Positions 50,006-58,165 of a stretch of 64,000 nt of DNA are shown here, in pieces. The notes beneath the pieces were generated by a model, which did no database searches, was not told where the DNA came from, and saw only the letters and a program-made list of their open reading frames with translations. A program made the position numbers and the translations under genes. The stretch lies in the NCBI RefSeq assembly GCF_004114975.1, contig NZ_CP030051.1, forward strand, positions 5,518,001 to 5,582,000. Reading direction: 5' to 3'. This DNA comes from Bradyrhizobium guangdongense (GTDB lineage: Bacteria; Pseudomonadota; Alphaproteobacteria; Rhizobiales; Xanthobacteraceae). Numbering within the stretch: the first letter of the stretch is position 1; every line of letters begins with the position of its first letter.

Positions 50006-50998
50006 TCACGACCCACTCTTCGGCAGATAATCGTTGGTGTAGAAGGCCTTCGGGTTCTCCTTGGCCTTGGCGTCGAGGCCGCCATATTCGACCATCAGGT
50101 TGACACTATCGGTCATGTTCTGGTCGGTGACCTGGAACGGCCGCTTGCTCTTGGTCTCGGCGGTCCGGTACAGCGGAATGGTCAGCTCGAAGCCCTGCGT
50201 CAGCGTGTCGATCTTCCCGCCCTTGGGGTTGGCATCGAGAATCGACTGCGCCGCCGCCTTTGGATCCTTCTCGGCGGCTTCGACGGCCTTGGTGGTCGCC
50301 GACATGAAGCGGCGGACGAGATCGGCATTGGCCTTCACATAGTCGGTGTTGGCGATGATGCCTGAGGAGACCATGTTGATGCCGTAATCGGCAAACTTGA
50401 TCGGGTAGACGTCCTTGCCGGTGGCGTCCTTGATCTTCATGGACTGGTCCATGACGTAGCCGAGCAGGAGATCAGCCTGGCCGTTGATGACGGCATTGAG
50501 CTTGGTCTGGCCGTCCCCGGCAACGGTCTTGAAGTCGCTCTCCTTCAGGCCGGTCTTCTTCAGGAACAGCGGCCAGATCTGGGTCATGGAATCGGCCGGC
50601 GTGATCGCCACCGTCTTGCCCTTGATGTCCTCGGGCTTCCGGATGTTCTTGTCAACAAACCCCATGACGGACATCGGCGAGGTCTGCAGCAACACACCGG
50701 TCGCGATGACAGGCGCCCCCTTGATCGCCGCGCGCATCATGGTCGGAACGTCGACATAGCCGAAATCGGCAGTCTTGGCCGCGACGGCCTGCGTGGTTGC
50801 CGCCGAGCCGCGTCCTTCCTGGATTTCGAGGTCGATCCCTTCGGCGGCATAGATGCCCTTGGCCTTGCCGTAATAGAACGGCGCGTGCTCGCCATAGACG
50901 TACCAGTTCAACATCAACACGACCTTGTCCGCCGCCTGCGCCGGCATGGCTGCAAACGCCATCAGCACTCCGGCTGCAGCCCCGATCCACCGCTTCAT
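50006..50998 (-). CDS. ABC transporter substrate-binding protein (NMT1/THI5-like, SsuA/TauA type)
   Basis: Periplasmic receptor, 330 aa, with signal peptide KRWIGAAAGVLMAFAAMPAQAA. VVLMLNWYVYGEHAPFYYGKAKGIYAAEGIDLEIQEGRGSAATTQAVAAKTADFGYVDV is the NMT1/THI5 pattern seen in receptors for pyrimidine precursors, sulfonates and aromatics; WYVYGEH carries likely ligand contacts. KGKTVAITPADS and GYVMDQSMKIKDATGK follow. ATG at 50998 is favoured (GGGAGAG upstream); a GTG six bases earlier is possible. Ligand unknown, but the downstream sugar-type enzymes make an unusual ligand for this family likely. Confidence 0.88.
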   Translation of the reverse strand: MKRWIGAAAGVLMAFAAMPAQAADKVVLMLNWYVYGEHAPFYYGKAKGIYAAEGIDLEIQEGRGSAATTQAVAAKTADFGYVDVPTMMRAAIKGAPVIATGVLLQTSPMSVMGFVDKNIRKPEDIKGKTVAITPADSMTQIWPLFLKKTGLKESDFKTVAGDGQTKLNAVINGQADLLLGYVMDQSMKIKDATGKDVYPIKFADYGINMVSSGIIANTDYVKANADLVRRFMSATTKAVEAAEKDPKAAAQSILDANPKGGKIDTLTQGFELTIPLYRTAETKSKRPFQVTDQNMTDSVNLMVEYGGLDAKAKENPKAFYTNDYLPKSGS

Positions 50999-51054
50999 CG
51001 TCACTCTCCCTTGTCGTTATGTTTCGGCCGTTGGTGGCCGTTCATGGCTTGAAC

Positions 51055-51864
51055 TCAAGAGGCGAAAATCACGTCCTCGCGCTGGCTGACATGCCAGGGA
51101 ATGACCAGCTTCTCGATCCGGTCGACAATCCAGAACAGGACGACGCCGAGCAGCGCGAGGAGCACGAGCGCTGCGAACATGGTCGGCAGATCGAAGGTGC
51201 CGATCGAGCGCTGCATCACATAACCGATGCCGGAATTGGAGCCGACGAACTCGCCGACGACGGCGCCGACCACCGCCAGCGTCACGGAAACCTTCAGGCC
51301 GGAGAAGATCGCCGGCAGCGCGTGCGGCAGATTCACCGCGCAAAACACCTGAAAGCGGCTGCCCTGCATGGCGCGGGCGAGATCGACCATGTCAGGATCG
51401 ACCGATTTGAAGCCCTGTACGGCGGAAACGACCACAGGGAAAAAGCCGAGCAGAAACGCCGAAATCACCTTCGGCAGGATGCCGAAGCCGAACCAGACCA
51501 CGAACAGCGGCGCGATCGCGATCTTGGGCACGGACTGCGAGAATACCAAGAGCGGATAGACGTAGCTCTCCACCGTCTTCGAGCCCGCGATCAACATCGC
51601 GACGGGAATGCCGAACAGCGCCGAGAGCAGGAAGCCCCAGACGGTTGCATAGGTCGTCGGCCAGCACTGGCGCAGCAGTTCGGGCCAATCGGAGCGGAGC
51701 ACGGCGACGACGTCGGCCGGCGCCGGGATCTGATAGGCGGGAATCCTGAACAGCCGGATCGACAGATCCCAGGCCACCACGATGAAGACGAGGAACAGAA
51801 ACGGCCGAACCCAGGCCGCGTTCAGCATCTTGGACACCGCACTATGCGGCTTCGGCTCGGCCAA
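51055..51864 (-). CDS. NitT/TauT-type ABC transporter permease (TTG start)
   Basis: A 269-aa permease: FLFLVFIVVAWDLSIRLF, PAPADVVAVLRSDWPELLRQCWPTTYATVWGFLLSALFGIPVAMLIAGS, ALAPLFVVWFG-like IAPLFVVWFGFGILPKVISAFLLGFFPVV, the coupling loop DLARAMQGSRFQVFCAVNLPHALPAIFSGLKVS, and VGSNSGIGYVMQRS. The start appears to be TTG at 51864, because GGGAG lies 7 nt upstream and no ATG in frame has a ribosome site. First gene of the ABC-catabolic cluster, 56 bp before the receptor. Confidence 0.9.
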   Translation of the reverse strand: MAEPKPHSAVSKMLNAAWVRPFLFLVFIVVAWDLSIRLFRIPAYQIPAPADVVAVLRSDWPELLRQCWPTTYATVWGFLLSALFGIPVAMLIAGSKTVESYVYPLLVFSQSVPKIAIAPLFVVWFGFGILPKVISAFLLGFFPVVVSAVQGFKSVDPDMVDLARAMQGSRFQVFCAVNLPHALPAIFSGLKVSVTLAVVGAVVGEFVGSNSGIGYVMQRSIGTFDLPTMFAALVLLALLGVVLFWIVDRIEKLVIPWHVSQREDVIFAS

Positions 51865-51993
51865 TTTTCACTCCCGGCAGTCTTCTTCGTTATCAGGAGA
51901 AATTAACCCGTTGGATAAATACTGTCCAGAGGATTCCCTGTGGCGTTTTGCGGCGGGTTCCGGGGATTTGGTTGAAAACGCGGAGCCGACCGT

Positions 51994-52126
51994 CTCGTGT
52001 CCCGGACGCGCTGCAGCGTGCAGCGCTGCTGCGCAGAGCCGGGGCCCAAAGAGACGTGCTCTGCGGTCGCATGGGCCCGGCTCTGTAGCGCATCACTTAC
52101 GTGCTGCGCTGCGTCCGGGGCACGAG
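51994..52126. repeat. Palindromic intergenic repeat, family IV
   Basis: Long imperfect palindrome with ends CTCGTGTCCCGG and CCGGGGCACGAG and inner arms GCAGAGCCGGGGCCCA / TGGGCCCGGCTCT, plus GCTGCAGC-type subrepeats. It fills half of the 266-bp gap between the TetR gene and the transporter cluster. No second copy in the window; it resembles the other dispersed repeats in layout. Confidence 0.65.
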
Positions 52127-52130
52127 ATCG

Positions 52131-52877
52131 CTACACCGTCTGCGCCACCGCAGCGCGCGACTTCGGCGTCTTCGCGATCTCGAACAACGCGGCCGACGAG
52201 CCCGTCAGCGCGGCGAGCACCAGACCGACCATGTGCGCAAGCCGCTCGTCCTTGGCGTCCTTGGCGAGCAGGTCACGGCCGAAGATCACGCCTAAGGTGG
52301 CCGAGTTCGAGAGATAGAAGAAGCTGAGCGCCGCGATCGAGATGTAGAGCTGCACCGGATCGACCGCGACCTGGAAGTCGCCGCTCTCGACCCCTCGCCG
52401 CACCACGGTGCGAATCATCTCGACGAAGGGCGAGTGCATCGACTTGACCTTGGTCGAGCGCTTCAGATGCTTGGCGCGCGCGAGGTTCTCGGTTTGCAGC
52501 AGCGACAGGAACTCGGGATTGCGCAGGAAGTAGTTCCAGGTGAATTCGATCAGGCGGCGGATCGCCTCGGGTGGATCGAGATGCTCGAGATCGAGCCCCC
52601 GCTCCTCGCTGCGGATCTTGTCATAGGCGCCTTCGAGCACCGCCAGATACAGCTCATCCTTGTTGCCGACGTGGTAGTACAGCATGCGCTTGTTGGCGCC
52701 GGCCTTGGCCGCGATGCGATCGACGCGGGCGCCGGCGAGCCCGTGCGCGGAAAACTCCTGCTTGGCCGCCTCGAGAATGCGCAGCCGCATCCCCTCGGGA
52801 TCGCGCTGCCATTTCAGGGTTCGCTTTGCGGTTGCCTTGGCCAAACCGGGTGCTCGCTGGGTGGTTACAAGACGCAT
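52131..52877 (-). CDS. TetR family transcriptional regulator
   Basis: A 248-aa regulator. After a basic tail (QRAPGLAKATAKRTLKWQRDPEG) comes the HTH: RLRILEAAKQEFSAHGLAGARVDRIAAKAGANKRMLYYHVGNKDELY (residues 31-77). The C-terminal domain (LIEFTWNYFLRNPEFLSLLQTENLARAKHL, LYISIAALSFFYLSNSATL) is of the common TetR_C type in catabolic regulators. It lies upstream of the ABC-catabolic cluster on the same strand and is its best candidate regulator, although a repeat separates them. Ligand unknown. Confidence 0.88.
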   Translation of the reverse strand: MRLVTTQRAPGLAKATAKRTLKWQRDPEGMRLRILEAAKQEFSAHGLAGARVDRIAAKAGANKRMLYYHVGNKDELYLAVLEGAYDKIRSEERGLDLEHLDPPEAIRRLIEFTWNYFLRNPEFLSLLQTENLARAKHLKRSTKVKSMHSPFVEMIRTVVRRGVESGDFQVAVDPVQLYISIAALSFFYLSNSATLGVIFGRDLLAKDAKDERLAHMVGLVLAALTGSSAALFEIAKTPKSRAAVAQTV

Positions 52878-52907
52878 GTAACACGCGCATAGGCGTTTGA
52901 GAACGTT

Positions 52908-53020
52908 CTGTCATTCCGGGGGGCGCCCCTTTTGGGCGCGAGCCCGGAATCCATTGTGCGGCAGGGTTGGTGGATGAATGGATTCCGGGCTGGTCGCTGC
53001 GCGACGCCCCGGAATGACAG
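52908..53020. repeat. Palindromic intergenic repeat, family II copy B
   Basis: Ends CTGTCATTCCGGG and CCCGGAATGACAG, inner GGGCGCCCC and GAATCCAT / ATGGATTCCGGGC. It stops 1 bp before the VOC gene's stop codon, so the repeat abuts coding sequence. Confidence 0.85.
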
Positions 53021-53021
53021 C

Positions 53022-53870
53022 TCACTCCGCCGGCTTCGGCGAACGCTCCAGCAGCACGGTCTGGATTCCGCAGGTGCCGCTGCGCACCGTCATGATGCGG
53101 GTGCCGGGCTTGCGGCCGTTTCTGATATCGCTGACGTCGAGGCCGGCGGCGATCAGGCGGGCGCGCGTGGCGTCGATGTCGGCGACACGCCAGCTCAGGC
53201 CCCAGAGACGGTCATGCCTGACATCGCCGCCCGCGACGGGGCGGCGCACCACCTCGACGATGAGATCGCCGCAGCGGAAGAACATCAGCTGGCCCCAATC
53301 ATGATGCGAGCGGTCGAGCGCAAGATCGAGCCCGAGGCGCGCGCCGTAGAGCGCGGCGGCGCGATCGGAATCTTCGGTGGTGATTACGACGTGATCGAGC
53401 CCGTCAATCGGTGCGAAATCGGTTGGGGCCGACTTCGGACGCTCCTCGGCAAGTTCGAGGAAGAACATGCGCACGCCGCGCGTCAATTCGGTCGCGGCGC
53501 GCGTGCGCTTCCAATGCAGCACCGCCCCGCTCGCATCATCGCTGCTCTCGACCTCGGTGACGGGATCGGGCTTGAGCGCCACCCGGTCCAGCCGCCGGTG
53601 CATCTTGCCGATATCAGCGACACGAAAGCACAGGCTGGCGAGCATGCCCTCCTGGTCCTCGAGCAGTGCGCGCATCCGGTCCGCCGTCGCGGTGAAGCCG
53701 CTCGGCGCCATCAATTCGATGGTCATGTTGTCGAGGGTGAACAGCACGCGATCGGCGCCCTCGCCGGAATTCTGCCAGGCCGGCGCGCGGGCGAGCAGCG
53801 TCTGATAGGCTGCCTTGGCCGCGGCGATGTCCCTGACCAGAACGACGACGTGATCGAGGCCGGTGATCAT
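53022..53870 (-). CDS. VOC family protein (glyoxalase-like, two domains)
   Basis: A 282-aa vicinal-oxygen-chelate protein. It begins MITGLDHVVVLVRDIAAAKAAYQTLL, the first beta-alpha-beta unit, and a second begins at PIDGLDHVVITTEDSDRAAALYGARLGLDL (about residue 150). The two DHVV His residues and later Glu (DLIVEVV) are possible metal ligands; function could be a dioxygenase, lyase or isomerase. AAGGGGA precedes the ATG at 53870; a longer frame upstream lacks a ribosome site. Divergent from the PfkB kinase gene across 219 bp in which I see no clear promoter motif. Confidence 0.82.
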   Translation of the reverse strand: MITGLDHVVVLVRDIAAAKAAYQTLLARAPAWQNSGEGADRVLFTLDNMTIELMAPSGFTATADRMRALLEDQEGMLASLCFRVADIGKMHRRLDRVALKPDPVTEVESSDDASGAVLHWKRTRAATELTRGVRMFFLELAEERPKSAPTDFAPIDGLDHVVITTEDSDRAAALYGARLGLDLALDRSHHDWGQLMFFRCGDLIVEVVRRPVAGGDVRHDRLWGLSWRVADIDATRARLIAAGLDVSDIRNGRKPGTRIMTVRSGTCGIQTVLLERSPKPAE

Positions 53871-54089
53871 CTTTTCCCCTTCTTGATCGACGTCTCGATC
53901 AACCTGGAACCCTGGGCCGAAAAGCGGCATTTGTCCGGGCTTGGCATGAGCCTGACATGGTCGTATTCCGGCCATAGGCCGACCTCAAGCGCTCCGGGGC
54001 GGTTTTGCGAATAATTTCAGCGTCTCCGGCACGGAACCGGTGTTAGAGTAAATCCGCCGGCCGGACCACAAGCGCATCACGGACAAGCA

Positions 54090-54983
54090 ATGCAGGCTCT
54101 CTTCATCGGACAGACCTATATCGACGTCGTCTTCATCACCGACCACATGCCGACCGGCGACGAAAAGCACGTGGCTTCGGACTACGCCGTCTCCTTTGGC
54201 GGCAATGCGGTGACGGCGGCGTTCTGCTGCGCCAAGCTCGGCATCGTGCCCGACCTGATCGCGACCGCGGCCAATGACTGGCTGGGACGCATGTTCCAGG
54301 ACATGTGCGCGAAATACGCGATCTCGCTGCATGGGCGGAAGGTGAACCAGTCTTCGCTCTCCTTCATCATGCCGAAGGACGGCAAGCGCGCCATCGTCCG
54401 CTGCCGCGACGACGAGCACATCCACCCCTTCCCGATGCTCAATCTCGGCGGCTGCCGCGCGCTGCATGTCGACGGCCATCAGCCGGATGCCGCGATCCAC
54501 TATGCCAAAGTCTGCCGCGAGGCCGGCATCCTGACCTCGCTCGACGGCGGCGGCCTGCGCACCAACACGCACGAGCTCCTGGAGTTCATCGACGTCGCCA
54601 TCGTTGCCGAACGGCTGTGCGAGCAGATGGACCTCACGCCGGAGAAGATGCTCGACTACCTCAAGAGCCGCGGCTGCAAGATCGGCGGCGTCACCATGGG
54701 CGAGAAGGGCCTGCTCTGGTACGACGAAACCGGGACGGTGCAGGTGATGCCGGCAATGCCGATTCCGCGCGAGCGCGTGATCGACACAAACGGCGCCGGC
54801 GACGTGTTCCACGGCGCCTATGTCTATTCTTACCTGGCCCATCCCGGCAAAAGCTGGCGCGAGCATTTCGACTTCGCGCGGGCGGCCTCGACCTTCAAGA
54901 TCCAGCGCCTCGGCAACGAGGCCGGCCTGCCGACCCTTGTCGACATCGCCAAGGTCAGGCACGAGTTCGAAGTCCGGGTTTAG
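54090..54983 (+). CDS. PfkB family sugar kinase
   Basis: ATP-dependent carbohydrate kinase, 297 aa. PfkB signature 1 region VSFGGNAVTAAFCCAKLG, and signature 2 as RVIDTNGAGDVFHGAYVYSYL with the catalytic base Asp in GAGD. The N-terminal QALFIGQTYIDVVF lacks the usual G-x-x-x-D ribokinase lead, and HVDGHQPDAAIHYAKVCREAG is typical of sugar-acid kinase relatives such as KDG kinase-like proteins. Followed 22 bp later by a ribokinase gene. Substrate unknown; KDG-type or nucleoside are alternatives. Confidence 0.82.
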   Translation: MQALFIGQTYIDVVFITDHMPTGDEKHVASDYAVSFGGNAVTAAFCCAKLGIVPDLIATAANDWLGRMFQDMCAKYAISLHGRKVNQSSLSFIMPKDGKRAIVRCRDDEHIHPFPMLNLGGCRALHVDGHQPDAAIHYAKVCREAGILTSLDGGGLRTNTHELLEFIDVAIVAERLCEQMDLTPEKMLDYLKSRGCKIGGVTMGEKGLLWYDETGTVQVMPAMPIPRERVIDTNGAGDVFHGAYVYSYLAHPGKSWREHFDFARAASTFKIQRLGNEAGLPTLVDIAKVRHEFEVRV

Positions 54984-55005
54984 GGATTTGTAAGGGCGAC
55001 ATGTC

Positions 55006-55920
55006 ATGGGGCGCGTCTTCGTCGCCGGCAGCATCAACATGGATGTGGTGGCGACCGCCGATCGCCACCCCAGGGTCGGCGAGACCGTCGCCGGCCGGCA
55101 GGTGCTGTATTTTCCGGGCGGCAAGGGTGCGAACCAGGCGGTCGCGGCGTCCAGGCTCGGCGCCAAGACCACGCTGATCGGACGGCTGGGCAAGGATGCG
55201 TTCGGGGCGGAGCTGAGGACGTTCCTCGGTGATCAGGGCATCGATCTCGGGTCGGTGCGCGAGGCTGACACGCATACCGGCACGGCGATCATCACCGTCG
55301 CGGCTTCCGACAACACCATCGTCGTCGTTCCCGGCAGCAATGCGCTTGTCGGCGCCGATGACGTCGCTGGCGTGAGGCTGACGAAGGGCGATGTTGCGGT
55401 CAGCCAATTCGAGATTCCTCTGCCGACCATTGCCGCGTTCTTCCAGCGCGCCCGGAGCGCCGGTGCCACGACGCTGCTCAATCCGGCCCCGGCGCAACAG
55501 ATGCCCGGCGAACTGCTCGCGCTGGTCGACATCCTCGTACTGAACGAGACCGAGCTTGGGTTTCTCGCCGGCAGCGAAGTTTCCGACAGCGATGAGGCCG
55601 CAAAGATCATCGCGGTGGCGCGACAGCTTCAGGCGCGCGAGGACCAGACCATCTGCATCACGCTGGGAAAGCGCGGCGTGCTTGCACTCGCCGGACGCGA
55701 GGAGTTTGCGGTGCCCGGGCGTGTGGTGACGGCGGTTGATGCCACCGGCGCCGGCGATTGCTTCGTCGGCGCGCTGGCTTCGCAGCTCGCCGACGACGTC
55801 CCCTTGCGCGCCGCCCTCGCCTTCGCCAATGCCGCCGCCTCGATCAGCGTGCAGCGGATGGGCGCCGGGCCGTCGATGCCGACGGCCGCGGAGGTGGCGG
55901 CGGTGCTCGGCGCCGGCTGA
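55006..55920 (+). CDS. rbsK: Ribokinase
   Basis: Phosphorylates ribose to ribose 5-phosphate, 304 aa. The N terminus VFVAGSINMDVVATADRHPRVGETVAG, PGGKGANQAVAASRLGAKTTLIGRLGKDAFG (signature 1), VLVLNETELGFLAG-type ILVLNETELGFLAG, and AVDATGAGDCFVGALA (signature 2, catalytic Asp in GAGD) match RbsK closely. No ribose ABC transporter, rbsR or rbsD is nearby, so it may serve nucleoside or other sugar salvage. Its stop abuts the convergent flavoprotein gene. Confidence 0.85.
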   Translation: MGRVFVAGSINMDVVATADRHPRVGETVAGRQVLYFPGGKGANQAVAASRLGAKTTLIGRLGKDAFGAELRTFLGDQGIDLGSVREADTHTGTAIITVAASDNTIVVVPGSNALVGADDVAGVRLTKGDVAVSQFEIPLPTIAAFFQRARSAGATTLLNPAPAQQMPGELLALVDILVLNETELGFLAGSEVSDSDEAAKIIAVARQLQAREDQTICITLGKRGVLALAGREEFAVPGRVVTAVDATGAGDCFVGALASQLADDVPLRAALAFANAAASISVQRMGAGPSMPTAAEVAAVLGAG

Positions 55921-57141
55921 TCAGGCCAGCGCGCTCTTCAGGTCGAAGCTTTCATCCGCCGCCTGCTCGGGCGTGATGGAGCGATCCATCGCCTGCAAGC
56001 GGCGGCCGAACATGTGATCGCCGGCGCGGTTGATCGATTCGATCCCGAGCAGTCTGTCGCGGTGATAGCAGAACGCGGAAAACGCCTTCTTGGCGGGATC
56101 GCCGCGCAGCACGACGCGATCATAGCCGGCGGTGAGGCCTGCGATCTGGAGCTTGTCGTCGCCCTGGTCGCTCCAGAACCAGGGATGGCCGTCGTACGGC
56201 TTCTTGTCGCCGGTCAGCCGCGCCGCCAGGCAGCGGGCGTGATCGGTGGCGTTCTGCACCGATTCCAGCCGCAGCGAGCCGCCGAACCGCGGGCTTGCGA
56301 ACAGAGCGCAGTCGCCGATTGCCGATATGTTCGGATCGGCCGTCGACAGATATTCGTCGACGATGATGCCGGCCGCAACCGGCAGCCCGGCCTCGGCCGC
56401 GAGCTCGATGTTCGGCAGCACGCCGACGCCGACCACGACGAGGTCGGCGGGCAGATGCCGGCCATCGCTCAAGGACACCCCGGTGACCTTGCCGTTCTCG
56501 GCCTCGATGCTCGTCGCCTGCACGCCGAGGTGAATACGGATGCCGGCCTCGCGATGCCGCGCTTGAAAGTATTCCGAGACCTCCGCCGTCACCGCGCGCG
56601 CCATCACCCGCGGCGCCAGTTCGAGCACGTCGACCTCAAGGCCCTTGATGCGCGCGGTGGATGCGAATTCGAGCCCGATGAAGCCGGCGCCGATGATCAC
56701 AGCGCGCGTCTTCGACGGCATGATCTGTCGCAGCGCCTCGCTTTCGTCGAGGATGCGCAAGTATTTCACGTCGGGCAGATTGGCGTTGGGCAGGTCGAGC
56801 AGGCGGTTGCGCGCGCCGGTCGCCAGCACGAGGTGGCCGTAGGCCAGCGTCTCGCCCGAGGCAAGCAGCACTTTGCGCGCGGCGCGATCGATCGAGACGG
56901 CGCGGCCGGCGATCAGCTCGATCTTCTGATCCTGATAGAATTTTTCGGGGCGGAACGTCAGGCTCTCGGGCCCGGCGGAGCCCTTGATATAGGCCTTGGA
57001 CAAAGGCGGCCGCTGGTACGGCAAATGCGCCTCGTCATTGATCAGGCAGATCCGTTCGGAAAACCCCGCCTGGCGCAGCGAGGCCGCGACCTGGTAGCCG
57101 CCATGGCCGGCTCCGACAATGATGACTGGACCCTCGGTCAT
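55921..57141 (-). CDS. FAD-dependent ferredoxin/rubredoxin reductase-like oxidoreductase
   Basis: A 406-aa NAD(P)H-dependent flavoprotein that normally passes electrons to a [2Fe-2S] ferredoxin for a P450 or dioxygenase. FAD loop VIIVGAGHGGYQVAASLRQAGF, YQRPPLSKAYI, LATGARNR, NAD loop AVIIGAGFIGLEFAS, VGVGVLPNIELAAEAGL and SAIGDCALF are as in rhodocoxin or putidaredoxin reductase. Start is ATG at 57141 (MTEGP) or 57153; neither has a good ribosome site. No ferredoxin gene is adjacent. Candidate partner for the P450 at 42916. Confidence 0.9.
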   Translation of the reverse strand: MTEGPVIIVGAGHGGYQVAASLRQAGFSERICLINDEAHLPYQRPPLSKAYIKGSAGPESLTFRPEKFYQDQKIELIAGRAVSIDRAARKVLLASGETLAYGHLVLATGARNRLLDLPNANLPDVKYLRILDESEALRQIMPSKTRAVIIGAGFIGLEFASTARIKGLEVDVLELAPRVMARAVTAEVSEYFQARHREAGIRIHLGVQATSIEAENGKVTGVSLSDGRHLPADLVVVGVGVLPNIELAAEAGLPVAAGIIVDEYLSTADPNISAIGDCALFASPRFGGSLRLESVQNATDHARCLAARLTGDKKPYDGHPWFWSDQGDDKLQIAGLTAGYDRVVLRGDPAKKAFSAFCYHRDRLLGIESINRAGDHMFGRRLQAMDRSITPEQAADESFDLKSALA

Positions 57142-57366
57142 CGGACAGCCCATTTCTGCAAGACACGAGCGTAACCCATGTTGCCACTTCTCCCCTGGTT
57201 TTGGCTTGGCTTGCCTAGGAGGAGCCGGCGCTCGTGTCCGTCCCTAAACGAAGGCGCCCGCATTTGAGCCCATCGTTCCGCCCGGCGCAAGAGCGGCGGG
57301 TGGGGATTGTCACTCCTCGGCTTCTGCGATTTAGTTGCAGCAATAACCTCCAGCCGGGGATTTCCG

Positions 57367-58161
57367 ATGCCAGCTCCCGTCGCAAAGCCTGACGATCCCG
57401 CGCTGCTGCGGATCGAGGGTGCGATCGCGACCATCACGCTCAACCGCCCGACCGCGTTCAACTCGGTCAACCTTGCGATCGCGCAGAAGCTCGAACAGCT
57501 CGCGGCGTATATCGAGGGCGACGACGCCATCCGCGTCGTCGTGCTCGAGGGCGAAGGCCGCGCCTTCTCGGCCGGCGGCGATCTCCAGACCATCGGGGCA
57601 GCGGCCGAGGCAGGCACCGTGACGCCAGTCGTCGGCGAGCTGCTCAAGCACTATCATTCATTCATCGAGATCCTCAGGCGCATGCCGAAGATCTCGCTGT
57701 CGAGCGTGCACGGCTCGGCGGCCGGCGCGGGCATGGGCCTCGCCTTCGTCACCGATCTCTGCATCGCCGCCGAGGACGCGAAGTTCACGCCCGCTTACGC
57801 CAAGATCGGCGTGTCGCCGGATGGCGGCTCGACGGTCGGGATCGTCGGCACGGTCGGCTCGCGCCGCGCGCTGCAGATCTTCCTCGCCGAGGACAATTTC
57901 ACTGCGCAGCAGGCGTATGAATGGGGCCTGGTCGCCAAGATCGTTCCCGCGGCCGAGCTGAAGGCGGCCACGCGGCAGCTGGCCGAACGCCTGGCGCAGA
58001 ACCCGCCGGCGGCCATTTCAGGCACCAAGTCGCTGGTTTATCAAGCCGCCACCACGCCGGTAAAACAGCAGCTCGATGCCGAGGAGCACAAGATCATCAT
58101 GGCGATGAACACGGAGGAGTTCCGTGTCGCCGTGAAGAAGTTCACCAACAAGGGCAAGTAG
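57367..58161 (+). CDS. Enoyl-CoA hydratase/isomerase family protein
   Basis: Crotonase-fold enzyme, 264 aa, acting on acyl-CoA. ITLNRPTAFNSVN near the N terminus, the oxyanion segment EGRAFSAGGDLQTIG, and SSVHGSAAGAGMGLAFVTDLCIAAEDAKFTPAYAKIGVSPDGGST (oxyanion Gly and catalytic region, with Asp in SPDGG). Typical catalytic Glu pair is not both obvious, so isomerase or other crotonase activity is possible. ATG at 57367 with GGGGA upstream; the longer frame is unsupported. The 225-bp region upstream shows only a weak TTGTCA-17-TTTAGT promoter (57307-57335). Confidence 0.86.
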   Translation: MPAPVAKPDDPALLRIEGAIATITLNRPTAFNSVNLAIAQKLEQLAAYIEGDDAIRVVVLEGEGRAFSAGGDLQTIGAAAEAGTVTPVVGELLKHYHSFIEILRRMPKISLSSVHGSAAGAGMGLAFVTDLCIAAEDAKFTPAYAKIGVSPDGGSTVGIVGTVGSRRALQIFLAEDNFTAQQAYEWGLVAKIVPAAELKAATRQLAERLAQNPPAAISGTKSLVYQAATTPVKQQLDAEEHKIIMAMNTEEFRVAVKKFTNKGK

Positions 58162-58165
58162 CGCG

